Of a DNA stretch of 64,000 nt, positions 11,599-22,830 are shown in pieces. The stretch is from Carya illinoinensis (taxonomy: Eukaryota; Streptophyta; Magnoliopsida; Fagales; Juglandaceae): the NCBI RefSeq assembly GCF_018687715.1, contig NC_056762.1:14180364-14244363 (forward strand), in the 5' to 3' direction. The number at the start of each line of letters is the position of its first letter. Positions within the stretch are counted from its first letter, which is position 1. Below the pieces are notes generated by a model. That model saw only the letters and a list, made by a program, of their open reading frames with translations, did not search any database and was not told the origin of the DNA. A program made the position numbers and the translations under genes.

Positions 11599-13070
11599 AA
11601 ACAACTCAACTACAGCAAAGAAGTAGGCGGTCTTGGTTTCAGAGATTTCAAAAGTTTCAACCTTGCTTTGCTAGCTAAACAAGGGTGGAGGATTTTACAG
11701 AATCCATCCTCTATAGCTGCTATGGTTCTAAAACAAAATACTTCTCAAAGTCTTGGCTGTTAGATGCTAAGTTGGGGTCAAGACCTTCCTTTGCATGGAG
11801 AGGAATGTGTGCAGGCTTGGAAGTACTAAAAGAACTCATGTGGAGGGTGGGCAATGCGCACAAAATTAATATATGGAAGGACTGGTGGATACCTTCTTTT
11901 CCATAAAAAAAAAAAAAAGTAGTCTCCATTCAACCAATTGATTGTGAATGTGAACAGTTAAGTGATCTAATTGATAATGACCTCAAAACCTGGAAGCATC
12001 CTCTCATCTAGGAGCTACTATCCCCACAAGAATATAAAGCTATCAAAACAATACCCCTCAACATTGAAGGAAGGGAAGATAGGATGGTATGGCAATTCAC
12101 CACAAATGGTCAGTATTCAGTTAGAAGTGGTTACCATCTTCACAGACAAATGGAAGATGATCTTCAAGGGGAATCATCTAGAAGAGCACAAATCAAGCAT
12201 GTATGGAAGACTATATGGAAGCAAAGGACCACTCCAAATGTCAAACAGTTCATATGGAGAGCATGCAGCGAGGCCCTAGCAAATCTGAAGAGAAGGAAAA
12301 TTGTAGAGGAAAGTACCTGTTTCATCTGCACACAAGCCCCTGAAACATCGAGTCATGCCTTATGGAGTTGTGTTGCTGCTCAGGATATGTGGAACCAAAG
12401 CTGCAGAAAGGTCCAAAAAATGACCTACCATAGTGACCTATTCTTTGATATTTGGTCCACTCTAGTATAGAGCCTAGATGATGCTAAATTACAGGAGACT
12501 GCAATTACACTAAAGAGTTATATACTTTGAAAGAAACCACTAGAGCATCTAAGGGAGTAAAGACACAAGTTGGTGCAGCAGTGCATAAGTGGTCTAAACC
12601 AAGTTAGAATAACTTCAAACTCAATTGGGATGCAGCTGTTAAAGCAAAGGAGGGGAGAATTGGGATATGAGTGATAGTTAGAGACTACCAAGGCCAGGTT
12701 ATTGGTACTGTGTGACCTCAGAGGCCTTTAAGAGGGACTCCTTTCGATGCTGAAGCATATGGATTATTAACTGCAGCCGTGTTTTGCAAAGAGTTAGGAC
12801 TACAACAGATTTGTTTAGAGGGTGATGCTAAACATGTGGTGGATGTGCTGCAAAGCAAAGCGCTGGACTGGAGCTAGGGGGGATGCCTTATTGAAGATGC
12901 AAGAAGGGTACTGAACTCTAGTGTCAACTGGATAGCAACTCACATCGATAGAGAGGCAAACACGGCAGCTCACCAACTTGCAAATGTAGCTATGAAGCTG
13001 GCAAAGGATGTTTATGAAATTGAAAACTGCCCAACTTGTATTTTGTCTATTGTACACAAAGAAATGATGT
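11599..13070 (+). pseudogene. LINE ORF2, zinc segment and RNase H-like tail
   Basis: The segment at 12084-12470 contains IWKQRTTPNVKQFIWRACSEALA and CFICTQAPETSSHALWSC, the zf-RVT pattern. About 12600-13060 holds scattered RNase H-like phrases such as NFKLNWDAAVKAKEGRIG and LEGDAKHVVDVLQ, split by stops. Plant L1 elements of this lineage carry RNase H after the RT. The A-rich tail follows at about 13150. Confidence 0.75.
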
Positions 13071-13157
13071 AACCAAGCACCTCTATGTCACTTTAGACCA
13101 TAGAGAGTTATGTTCATTTGTTTCATGATTAATGAGATCAGTATTTCAAAAAGAAAA

Positions 13158-13172
13158 AACAAATTTTGGTCA
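13158..13172. repeat. Right target-site duplication of LINE
   Basis: Exact copy of 8479-8493, directly after the A-rich LINE tail. Confidence 0.85.
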
Positions 13173-15764
13173 AACTTTGACTAGAAAATTCACTTTTACA
13201 AATTTTAGCTAGCCACTTTTCATAACACTAAATAATAGACTCAACAAATCTATCACTATTCTATTAAAATATTAATTTTGAACTTTTCATTATTTTAATT
13301 CTATTGTATTAAAATAAAATACGAGATCCCACTATATCCCACTATATCTAATAGCATAAAATAAGGAAAGAATATAAAAAAGAAAGAGGCGGTGAAAAAA
13401 AGTCAAGCAATTAGAAATAATAGACTTGGCGAAAAGGAAAATAAGGAAAGAAGAAGACTAAACAAAAACTAATGAAAACACAAGTTGGCGCCTCTACTCT
13501 ACCCTCAAATTTTCAGGAAATTTAAATTTCCCTCTCAGCTTCTATTTATTCCCTCATTCCATCTTGGCGCCTCTTATATGCTACAACACCTCCTTATACC
13601 TCATTCCATCTTCTCTTTATTCACCTGCGTGTCTGTGAAGCTCGTGAGGAAGCATGAGATGTTAAGGATGACTACAAGGAAGCTGATTGTCATGGGGTGA
13701 GTGGCAGAGTCACGAACATCGTTTTCTTTTTTTTTCTTTTCTTCTTCTTCTTCTTCTTCTTCTTCTTTTGTTTTTGTTTTTGTTTTTGTTTTTTTTTTTT
13801 TGCATTAATGTAAAATAACATTTGTCATCACGAATGAGTATTCTTAGTTTTTTGTTTTGCAAATATTCTGTAATTTCTTCTCTTTGTCTAATCTTATCCA
13901 TGGAAACTCTTTTTACCTTAAAAAAATATCACGATGCATACCAACCAAATGTTCCACATCAAGCTAGAGGTCCCTGTTTTTCAAGCAACGTCTAAACCAC
14001 TTGAGAATAGTATTTTCTTTTCAACCAACGTATTTTCAATTTATGTTGAAATTTTTATGTTGCCCTTGTCATTTCATTTTCTCCAATTTCTTTCAGCGGC
14101 CAAACAGATTCTAATTGAAATTGTTTGTCTTTTTTGGATAATGTTGCAGATGATTTGGATCATGAGTCTTGTGGGATCTATCTGGTCGCAGAGAAACTAT
14201 TGGACCTTTTCTTTCCCTTTATTCTCCTGTCTTCCATACAAGGGTAACTCAAGTTACATACATGAATTGAGTTTATAGCATATCTCAAGCTCGAGCTTTG
14301 ACAAGGTGATAACTTTTATGTTGCCTTATTATTTTAGTTTTTTTTTTTTTTTAGCTTTCTAGGCAGTGAAACATATGCTTGTTGAATTTTTTTAGTCTTG
14401 CTAGATACGGTAGTGGAACATGGCGTGTGGGATCTGTTTGGCTACAGAAAACTGTAGAAAAAGGAAATGAAGTAGGCCGACTATAGGATTTTTATATTAA
14501 TTTATCACAATAAAATGGAAAAGCATTTAAAAATTAAAGTGGGAATTTTCCTCTGTTATGAATTCAAATAGAATAGCACATAATGAGTTGTCTTGGCATT
14601 CTATATTTGCAAATTCTTTGGCTGTTTGCCAACAAAATCTTGGCGTTCTAGAGCCGAAGATTGAATTTAATGATGTTTTTGTCTTGGTAAAATTATTAGC
14701 TTTATATGCTTATAAGGCTCTTGGGTTATGCAACGGAGATAGTGGCAAGGAGTAAGGTGCTCAAATTACTAATGCTAATTAGTCGGTGAAGCTGCCCTTG
14801 GTACAAAACCAATGGATTGAGGAAGCTTGGTTTGGTTTACATTTCTTTGTTTCCTTATGCTTTTTTTGGATTGTGTTCCATGACATAGGCCATTGATGCA
14901 GGCATGCTCTGTTTTTTGGGATTTTGATCAGTAGGATATATACATCTGCAGAGCACTTTATTCTTCCCCATTAATGTTTGAATCTAGACTTTTATGCTTT
15001 CAGCTACTAGATGAGAAGCTCTCTAGCTTGAGGATCGTATGATATTGAATATTACCCAAAGAAACATTTTGCAAAGCATCTTAAAACAATTAATTTTGTA
15101 GTTGATTAATTTTGCAATGCTTGATTTTTTTTTGGTTAAACACGATTTCATGGGTATTTGTTTTTGTTTTTTGGTCAGGAAGACTGATAAGATTGATTAA
15201 TTGGAATTGCCTATATGATTCAAATAAATATTCCATTTACAAATGAGATCTAAGCTTTCTTAGACTTATGAGGCATGGTTCACTCATATGAGAGGTTTGC
15301 ACAATGTGGTTCATACTTGCTACCTTGTGCTATATGACGCGTTTACAGGTTTTAAGAGTGATACTTGTTATAACCTTGACTACATTCTAAGAAAATGTAC
15401 CATCTATTTATACATATAACCTGCTATGCTTTATTCCTTTAACATATATTACTCTCTATTAATTTAGTGTAACTTTTTTTATCTTTTCTAGGCTCAACGA
15501 TTGTATGATAATTTCAAAGAACTATTGGATAAATGTGAAGAAGAACTACCCATGAAAAAAATGGTCCTAAAGCTAACGACAAACACAATGTAAAGAAGAA
15601 TTATCCATGAAGAACTTTCATGTGCTTTGATTTGTAATTTTTTTTATTATATGAATAATGACTCATTATATCATATTTATTATTAATTGACATATTATAT
15701 TTTTTTTATTGTGAGATATCATATTTATTGGTGCATTCTAAATATTGTTAATTAATGCAATGTG
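13173..15764. other. Unassigned stretch with TTC/TTTTTG tracts
   Basis: No frame matches a protein I recognise. At 13735-13802 a (TTC)n tract runs into (TTTTTG)n and poly-T. Some features look gene-like: a 'ggggtgagt' donor-like site near 13697, and a tract at about 15490-15600 preceded by 'ttttctag' that reads AQRLYDNFKELLDKCEEELP and stops at an in-frame TAA. Because a CACTA-type terminus follows at 15.77-16.72 kb, these could be exons of that element's second gene, but this is a guess. Confidence 0.4.
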
Positions 15765-16722
15765 CCGGTAACGTATTCCTAACGGCGTTTATATTAATGT
15801 CGCTAATTTAAAAAATGTTCTGGCAATGAATTAGTGGCGGCATTTACAATAAGTCGCATTTCAGAAAAAACAAACTGTGGCATTTAGATAAACACCGTTA
15901 ATAAATTCAATGTACCATCAACGTACTATTAGTGACATTTAAATAAATGTCGCTAATTTATATGATGCTCTGGCAACGTAATGTGGTGGCATTTATGTTA
16001 ATGCTGCTATTTTAAAAAATTGGAATCGTTTAGATAAACGCCGTTAATAAATTAGCCAAAGTACTATTAGTGGCATTTAAATAAATGCCGTCAAATTATA
16101 TGATGAGTCGACAACGTACTAGTGGTAGAGTTTAGATAACCGCCGTTAAATTAGGTCATTGGCAGTGTTTAGATAAACGCCATTAAATTATTAAATGTAC
16201 CGCCGCCAACGTACTATTAGTGGCATTTAAATAAATGCCACCAATTTATATGATATGTTGGCAAATTACTAGTAGCGGCATTTATTGTAACACCACTATT
16301 TTAAAAAGTGGTGGCGGTCAGATAAATGTCATTAACAAATTTAATGTGCCGCCACTAACGTACTAGTAGTGACATTTAAATAAATGTTGCCAATTTCTAT
16401 GATGCATCGGCAATGTAGTAGCAGCGGTGTTTATGGTAATGCTGCTAGTATATGCTAGGGGATGGCAATGATAAAGTGGCGGCATTTTGAAAAATGTTGT
16501 TAATGTAGGTATTGTGAAAAATGCAGCTAAATTGTATACAAACGCCGCTAATAAGATTTACAAATACCGGCATTTGTGCAAACATCGGAATATGGAAATA
16601 GTGACCCTCCATTAACGGCGAACGGTTATGCCAGTAGAAAAATGCCGCAAATTAAGTAGTGGCATTTTTTTGAACAGTTGCCAGCGCATAACCAACTCTG
16701 CAATTCCATCTTTTTTGTAGTG
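15765..16722. mobile_element. CACTA-type element end with subterminal repeats
   Basis: Five tandem units of about 150 bp start near 15773, 15923, 16061, 16211 and 16360, each recognisable by 'gtactattag' or a variant. Each carries short imperfect palindromes of the type GGCATTTAAATAAATGCC and phrases like 'gtttagataaacgccgtta'. Similar palindromes continue in decayed form to about 16690. The block ends at 16711-16722 with ttttttgtagtg, the complement of the CACTACAAAAAA terminus typical of plant CACTA elements. In that superfamily subterminal repeats bind the TNPA-type protein. The opposite terminus was not found. Confidence 0.72.
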
Positions 16723-16725
16723 AAT

Positions 16726-17461
<736 letters not shown>

Positions 17462-18250
17462 AGTGAATCTCCTTAAAATTGTTAGTGAAATACACTGTTA
17501 TAAAAATAAAATAAAAAACTACAATGAAATGAAAAATTCAAACGAAACTAGCTTGGACTGAGGTAAGGAAATCTAGCTCTCTTTAAAGAGATTCAAGCCC
17601 TCTATGGTGTGTAAAGTTTCAATTGACCCGGTGTAGCAGACTTCATATTGACTTGTCTTCTCTAAAATACAATAGCCCAACTGATTTTTGTATAATTCGA
17701 ATAAACTTTGCACAAGTTATTGAACTCAAAGCTCTTATAAAAATGACATCTCTCTTTTTCTACAAATTCTCAATATCTTAAGAAACTATCTTATTTTCAC
17801 TACACGTATAAAGATGAAAAATGAATGTTTTTCCTTCCCCTTCCGTCGTACTACCCAACCATCTATTTATAGAATTTTAAAAGCCAAAAATCTGAACGTT
17901 GGTGACTTGGTCCTCTAAAACCAGATCTCCCATGTGCCTCCTAAAATATAGAAAACAACCGAAAAGGATTTAAGAGAGAAAGGAAAGACGGCTTCTCCCA
18001 TAGCTAGCCTAGCTTTCTCATAGTCGTTAAAAGCAAATAAAAGAATATTTTATTTGATTAGTCGGTTGTTGACTTGGAAATAATGGATGCCATAAAAAAA
18101 ACTGAATTAATCTTAACGAAAAATAAATAGATTTCGTGTAAACCTTCCTGAATAGATTTGAAATTTTGAAGAGTTCAATGTCAAACTATATAATCTATTA
18201 AAAAATAAGTATTTCTAGTCCTAAGCCGTTCCACTATTTTAACACCACAC
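17462..18250. other. Noncoding; possible leader or LTR of the copia relic
   Basis: This AT-rich stretch lies upstream of the minus-strand gag remnant, where its leader and 5' LTR would be. No clear LTR edges or primer-binding site could be identified, and no protein-like frame is present. Confidence 0.4.
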
Positions 18251-18253
18251 TCT

Positions 18254-18288
18254 GTGACGTGGCGAATCCGGTCTGGTCACCACGTCAC
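18254..18288. promoter_or_regulatory. Inverted pair of ACGT-core (bZIP-type) boxes
   Basis: GTGACGTGG at 18254-18262 and its exact reverse complement CCACGTCAC at 18280-18288 face each other across 17 bases. TGACGTGG is a hybrid C-box/G-box, a known plant bZIP binding type. A pyrimidine-rich stretch resembling a 5' leader follows at 18301-18535, which fits a promoter reading rightward. No transcript start is proven. Confidence 0.5.
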
Positions 18289-18300
18289 GGTTTCAAATCT

Positions 18301-18535
18301 GCCCCACTCTCACTTCTCCTACACGCAAAATGCATAAACGCTTTTCCCCCTCCCGCTTGAGCCCTCTCTCCCTCTGAGTTTGTCTTCCCCTCCGGTTTGA
18401 GTCTCGAGCCCTATCTCCCTCTCTTCTCCTACACGCAGAGTATGTCTTCCTTTCTCGTCTGAGCCTCGAGCCCTCTCTCACTTCCTTAGCCCTCTCTCAC
18501 TCTCTCAGTTTTGTAGCCCTCTCTCTCTCTAAACC
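18301..18535 (+). repeat. CT-rich leader-like stretch with internal repeats
   Basis: The phrases 'cttctcctacacgca' (twice), 'gagcc(c/t)tctctc' and 'agccctctctc' recur, giving a CT-rich low-complexity block. Plant 5' leaders are often CT-rich. No protein-like frame is present. Confidence 0.45.
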
Positions 18536-20647
18536 CAATCTGTAATTCAATTCCATATTGGAGGAAACTACTACGTCCAAATCTGTGACTTGAAGACATA
18601 CATACGTGCGTGCGTGTTTAGCTCATCTCCAAAACCCTACATCATGATAAGTTTTTGCATAGCCTCAATCTTTTTGGTTACCCAGTATAGTGACTGTGTT
18701 GAAGTTGGGTTTTCTGAGTAGAAGAGAGACATTGAGTTTGTGTTTAATTTTATGTATGGAAGTTGTTTTCTCTTAATCGTTTCTTGAATGTAACTATGTT
18801 TTTTGGTTCTGCCCGTCAACTGTTTGATGGAATTACTGAGTGAAATGGACATTGTGTGTGTCCATGGTTGTGCCAATCACGATCTGTGTTCTGGTTTGGA
18901 AACCGTAGAAGAGAAGTGTATTGTCCTGTAATACTTTTTTTCTAGGTACTTTCCGTCTCATTCAACCTAACTTTTTCTTTTCTTTTTGGCTTGAAGCAAG
19001 TATACAATTAGCCCTCCTTCTCTACCATAAGCGAACAATCTTGGTTTTGGAATGACGACCTCTTTATGCTAGGCTGATTATGAAGACGACTCCTTGTGAA
19101 AATACCTATTCGTCCAATCAGATGCCACATACAGTTTCTAAACATGCAAAATTGGCTCCAGATCAGTAGTGAATTATTGAGAAAAATAATAATTTTGTGC
19201 ATATATATGAAACTAATCAGCAACCTTTACATACCTTTAAATATATATATATATAATTTATCCAATGACTACTTAGGAAACAAACAATATATATGTATAT
19301 AATATAAGTATCAAAATTTAATTTTGATTTACTTTGAAGGTCTAGCTAGCAAATATAAGGTCTTCATTGTCTAATAAATTGCTGCCACTCCTTTGTTCCA
19401 TTGTGTATATTTTTGAGTTGTTCTTACTGAGATTATACTGGGACGTTGTGTGTATTACCGTACTTTGAGGATATTTATGTCTTGGCAGATTATTAACAAT
19501 GTTTAGGCTATTTTTTAATTCTTTTGTACTTAAAGCTAGCCTTATAGGTCGTGTTTGAATGAGCGCTTTCCAACATGAATAGAGCTATTTTTTTAATTAG
19601 ATAGTAGAACCATGAAGTTGATCAATTTTATTATTATTATTTTTTTCTGCCAGCCACAACATTTGCCTTATGTAAGGATTTCAAGAAATATCAAGGAATG
19701 TAACTTCTATTGTATAATCTTATATAAAGTTGAATTGTATATATTGGGGTCTTTTTATGAAGTGATTTATAAAGCTGGGACATAGAAATATGTATATGAA
19801 TATTCTTAAAAAGGTGTATGCTTTTGTATACCTCTAGTGTACTTGGGCTATGCCTATCCTTTTATCAATGAAATATCATATTACTTATCAAAAAAAAAAA
19901 TATGTATATGAATAATGATATATATATTTATTTTGTCTTTTAAGGATTTTTGGTCTGCAAGTTTATGGCATGACAAATGCATACAAAGACCATTCAGCCT
20001 ATGCCCTTTCACCATCTATATCTATAGATGGCTCTGTTAGATTGTAGTCAATACTTGTCTGGTTTTCATATCCTGGACATCCATTCCACTTTTGTTTATG
20101 TAACCCTTATTGCCCCATTCTTGAGCTAATTAAACTTTAGTGCCACAGATAAGGGGTATTTGTTGCACATCAGATCACTTCCTAGGTATTTCTTTGAGTG
20201 CATCTATAATTGGTTTTCGTGCATCAAATTTCTGATTAATGCATGTATAAATTTCTAAGTTGTTGTGTAGCCACTTATTTATATTGGCACCCTTATTTGG
20301 CATATGATCCTTTATTAGACTTGTTTCTTTTCTTTTAGCATTTACACAATTATACATTTCTTGTTGCATGTCTTTTCAACAAGGGGTCATGTACATTTTA
20401 TAAATTTGTTTCTTGCTTGTTGACTATATAACTGCACAGTGCAAACAGTATGTGCCATGACAAAAACATGACTTTTCGTTGAAAGTCTATCTTTCTTATC
20501 CAAAAGAAAAATGCCATCCATGTACTTTGCATCAAGACTAGCTACCAGGTTCTTGATCTGGCGCAATTATTCTGTATGAGTACAGTGTTTATTACAATTT
20601 GGTAAACTTTGGCATTAACTATTTTCATTGTCTCGTTTACATCACCT
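18536..20647. other. Noncoding interval before GRF gene
   Basis: No protein-like frame was found. The interval includes AT microsatellite-like DNA at about 19235-19260 and the small LINE-tail insertion at 19.8-19.9 kb. It might be promoter or introns of the GRF gene, but no exon could be identified. Confidence 0.45.
19786..19914 (+). mobile_element. Tiny LINE 3'-tail insertion with 17-bp TSD
   Basis: The 17 bases aaatatgtatatgaata occur at 19786-19802 and again at 19898-19914. Between them lie about 95 bases that read like the 3' end of a plant L1 (cctctagtgtacttgggcta, then a 'tttatcaatgaaat' stretch) followed by an A10 tail. This is a severely 5'-truncated LINE insertion. It contains no coding sequence. 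Confidence 0.82.
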
Positions 20648-21020
20648 ATGGAATCGAGTCAATCATCATCATGTGTAGTTGATGCGTTGCAAATGGAATC
20701 ACCAACCTGTTGGTGTGGCTGGAAAGCCCCCTTAAAGGCCTCTCACACTAGCAAACATCCTGGAAGGAAATTTTATGCTTGCTCGAAGTACAACATGGTA
20801 AAACATAGACTTTTTTTGGGTCATATTTTTGTATTGCTTTTAAATGTGTCATATTTAATGTGTGTCAAATTGATAATTTGTAATGCAGGGAGAAGCAAAG
20901 TACCAATTCTTCATATGGGCAGATATACTTCAACGAGTAGAGAGAAAATTTGCACAAGAGAGAATGCAGTTCGAAAAAGGGAGGACGATTTATTGTTGTG
21001 CGAGTATGAAGTCTGATTAA
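20648..21020 (+). pseudogene. GRF-type zinc-finger protein, two exons, shifted tail
   Basis: Exon 1 (20648-20797) starts at MESSQSSS and carries CWCGWKAPLKASHTSKHPG followed by RKFYACSKYNM. A GT-AG intron (20798-20888) joins in frame to GEAKYQFFIWAD. Together these are the GRF zinc finger (CxCG, NPGRKFYxC, CxFFxWxD), although the last cysteine position reads Tyr (KYQFF). Plant proteins of this kind (At4g04775-like) continue into a coiled coil. Here the exon-2 frame gives FAQERMQFEKG and stops at 21020. A coiled-coil-like tail, ENAVRKREDDLLLCEYEV, is present in another frame, ending at 21016. This implies a single-base frameshift near 20955-20965. Function in the family is nucleic-acid binding, unproven here. 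Confidence 0.75.
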
Positions 21021-21365
21021 GCTGAAATATTGCATATTTTAGCTATTTAAAACCAATGTATTTTAAATTCATCATGACATTATTATTGGTTTTAAATGGA
21101 AAAATGGTTAAAGTGAATAAATCAAAGTTGTGATTTTAATTGATTAAAAGCATGAATTTCTGCTTGAATTCTACCAACTATTGATTACTGTGCAACCTCT
21201 TCTATTCGATTTGTTTCCATTAGTTTACTGCATTAAAGAATCTAAGAGCTAGTTAATATTTGAAGCTGTCAACGAGTTCATACCAGCTGGTGCCTGCAAG
21301 ATTTGTGTGCAATATTTGTCTGTTAATCTCTTTTGCATTCGGACATAGATGGGAGGTGTCCTTCC
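21021..21365. other. Noncoding interval
   Basis: No gene is recognised. On the minus strand 21240-21365 could be the decayed downstream continuation of the alanine-rich pseudogene, reading phrases such as NRQILHTNLAGTS. Confidence 0.4.
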
Positions 21366-21858
21366 AACAAGGTACCCCCATTGGATACCCTAATTTTCTC
21401 AGAACTCACTGAGCTTTTAGGCTTCTTGTGTTTATGACCCTTCTAGTCAGAACTTGAAGCGTTCTTCGAGATTCTGGGGGAGCTGTTACTAGCTCGATGC
21501 AACTTACGGGCCAACTCTTCATCTGTCTTGTTGTTCTCAATCGGTTGGTATTTTTTTTTTTTTTTTGTACAAAAGCCGAACTGGAAGATGCTTCTTCAGC
21601 CTATTCTTTTTCAGATATTTTTCTTTAGAGGCTGCCTCTTCAGAAAATGAGGCAACCAAATCTAAGGCGCTCTTGGCAGCAGCCATTGCCTTTGATGCTT
21701 TTGCAGCCTTCTCTTCAGAGGCAGCTCTTGCAGCCTCAGCTGCAGCAATAGCTACTGATTTTGAAGCCTCTACTATTTCCTCTGGTGTAAGGTTAGGATT
21801 ATTCGAATGAGAGCTTAACAGGTTGTTAAGACGAGTTTCAAAGTCGCTTAAAGTAGCA
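21366..21858 (-). pseudogene. Alanine-rich coiled-coil plant protein fragment
   Basis: The minus-strand frame from about 21858 reads LSDFETRLNNLLSSHSNNP, NLTPEEIVEASKSVAIAAAE, a strongly alanine-rich helix and KKNRLKKHLPVRLLYKK. At 21551-21566 a run of 16 A (minus strand) breaks the frame. The protein then continues in another frame with DEELARKLHRASNSSPRISK and a stop in place of the residue after SSSD. I recall this layout from an uncharacterised family of plant nuclear-type proteins but cannot name it with certainty. The fragment lacks a start codon of its own and looks like a single captured or retroposed exon. It abuts the CA-rich repeat block. Confidence 0.6.
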
Positions 21859-22830
21859 GCAGATGAATGCACAATACACATGCAAAACAAACTCATTCGG
21901 ACAGCACACATCACATGGACAGCAAACAAACTCACTCGGCAATACACATATGCAGTGGACTCACAATGCACATGCACACACTCGGACAACACCAGCAGAA
22001 CACTCACAGCACTTGCAGAAAAATCTTCATGCAGCAAAAACACTCACACATGCAGCAGGAGAAGAAATGGATGATGCACATGCAGAACATAAAACACTCG
22101 GACAGCACCAGCAGAACACTCACAGCACTTGCAGAAAAATCTTCATGCAGCAAAAACACTCACACACGCTGGACAAACTCACACATGCAGCAGGAGAAGA
22201 AATGGACGATGCACATGCAGAACAGAAAGCACTCGGACAGCAGCTACTACAGCAAAAGAAAGAACATCACATGGACAGCACACATGCAGACATGCAGTGA
22301 ACTCACACATGCACACATGCAGAAAAGTGCAAGCACCATTCGGATCACACCAAGCAGCAGAAAGCATTCAGACACATGCAGACCAACATGCACACATGCA
22401 CACATGCAGACGCAGAGCTGCAGGAGAAGAAATGGACCAGTTCACACATGCAGTAAACGTGCAGCAGCTGCTACAGCAGGAGAAGACCAGTTCACACATG
22501 CAGTAGACTCACACACGCAGCACGTTACAGCAGATAGCAGCTTTCGGACAACACACAGCAACCAACTCACACCAGCTCACACAAGCACAACACTCATTCG
22601 GGCAACACACATGCAGAAAGAAATTCACATAAAGGTGCAGCAGATCGGCAGAAGAATAAAGCAGCTGGCCTTCAACTTTGACAGAACAGAACCATGCACA
22701 TGCAGCAGCAGATTTGTTCTCTCTTTTCCGAGTAGCTGGACGTGCAGCAGGAGAACACATGGGATCATGGAAGACAGCTGGACGGAAAGCAGCAGCAGCA
22801 GATTTTATTTCTTTCTTTCTTTCGTTTAAG
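21859..22830. repeat. CA/GCAG-rich repeat block with 116- and 135-bp units
   Basis: The stretch is built from recurring phrases such as 'cacacatgcagcaggagaag' and 'cactcggacagc'. A long unit beginning 'cactcggacaac' at 21979 repeats at 22095 (116 bp later, nearly identical) and again in part at 22230 (135 bp later). Because stop codons are rare in this composition, long open frames appear on several frames (for example 21867-22829, 320 codons). Their His/Thr/Gln/Ser-rich translations look like composition artefacts. Confidence 0.8.

Larger units (their letters stand above)
8494..13157 (+). mobile_element. L1-type LINE, 5' truncated and decayed
   Basis: This 4.66-kb non-LTR retrotransposon has, in order, the tail of ORF1, an endonuclease, a reverse transcriptase, a zinc-binding segment and an RNase H-like tail. 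It ends in a short A-rich tract at about 13150-13159. A perfect 15-bp direct repeat (aacaaattttggtca) flanks it, which is the mark of target-primed reverse transcription. The 5' end falls inside ORF1, so the copy was truncated on arrival, as is common for L1. Many frameshifts and stops show it is not active. It is related to, but more decayed than, the LINE at 57.6-61.8 kb. Confidence 0.92.

Noticed and set aside
21867..22829. 320-codon open frame and overlapping long frames
   Set aside because: His/Thr/Ser/Gln-rich translations exist in several frames at once and follow the repeat; there is no domain or gene context.
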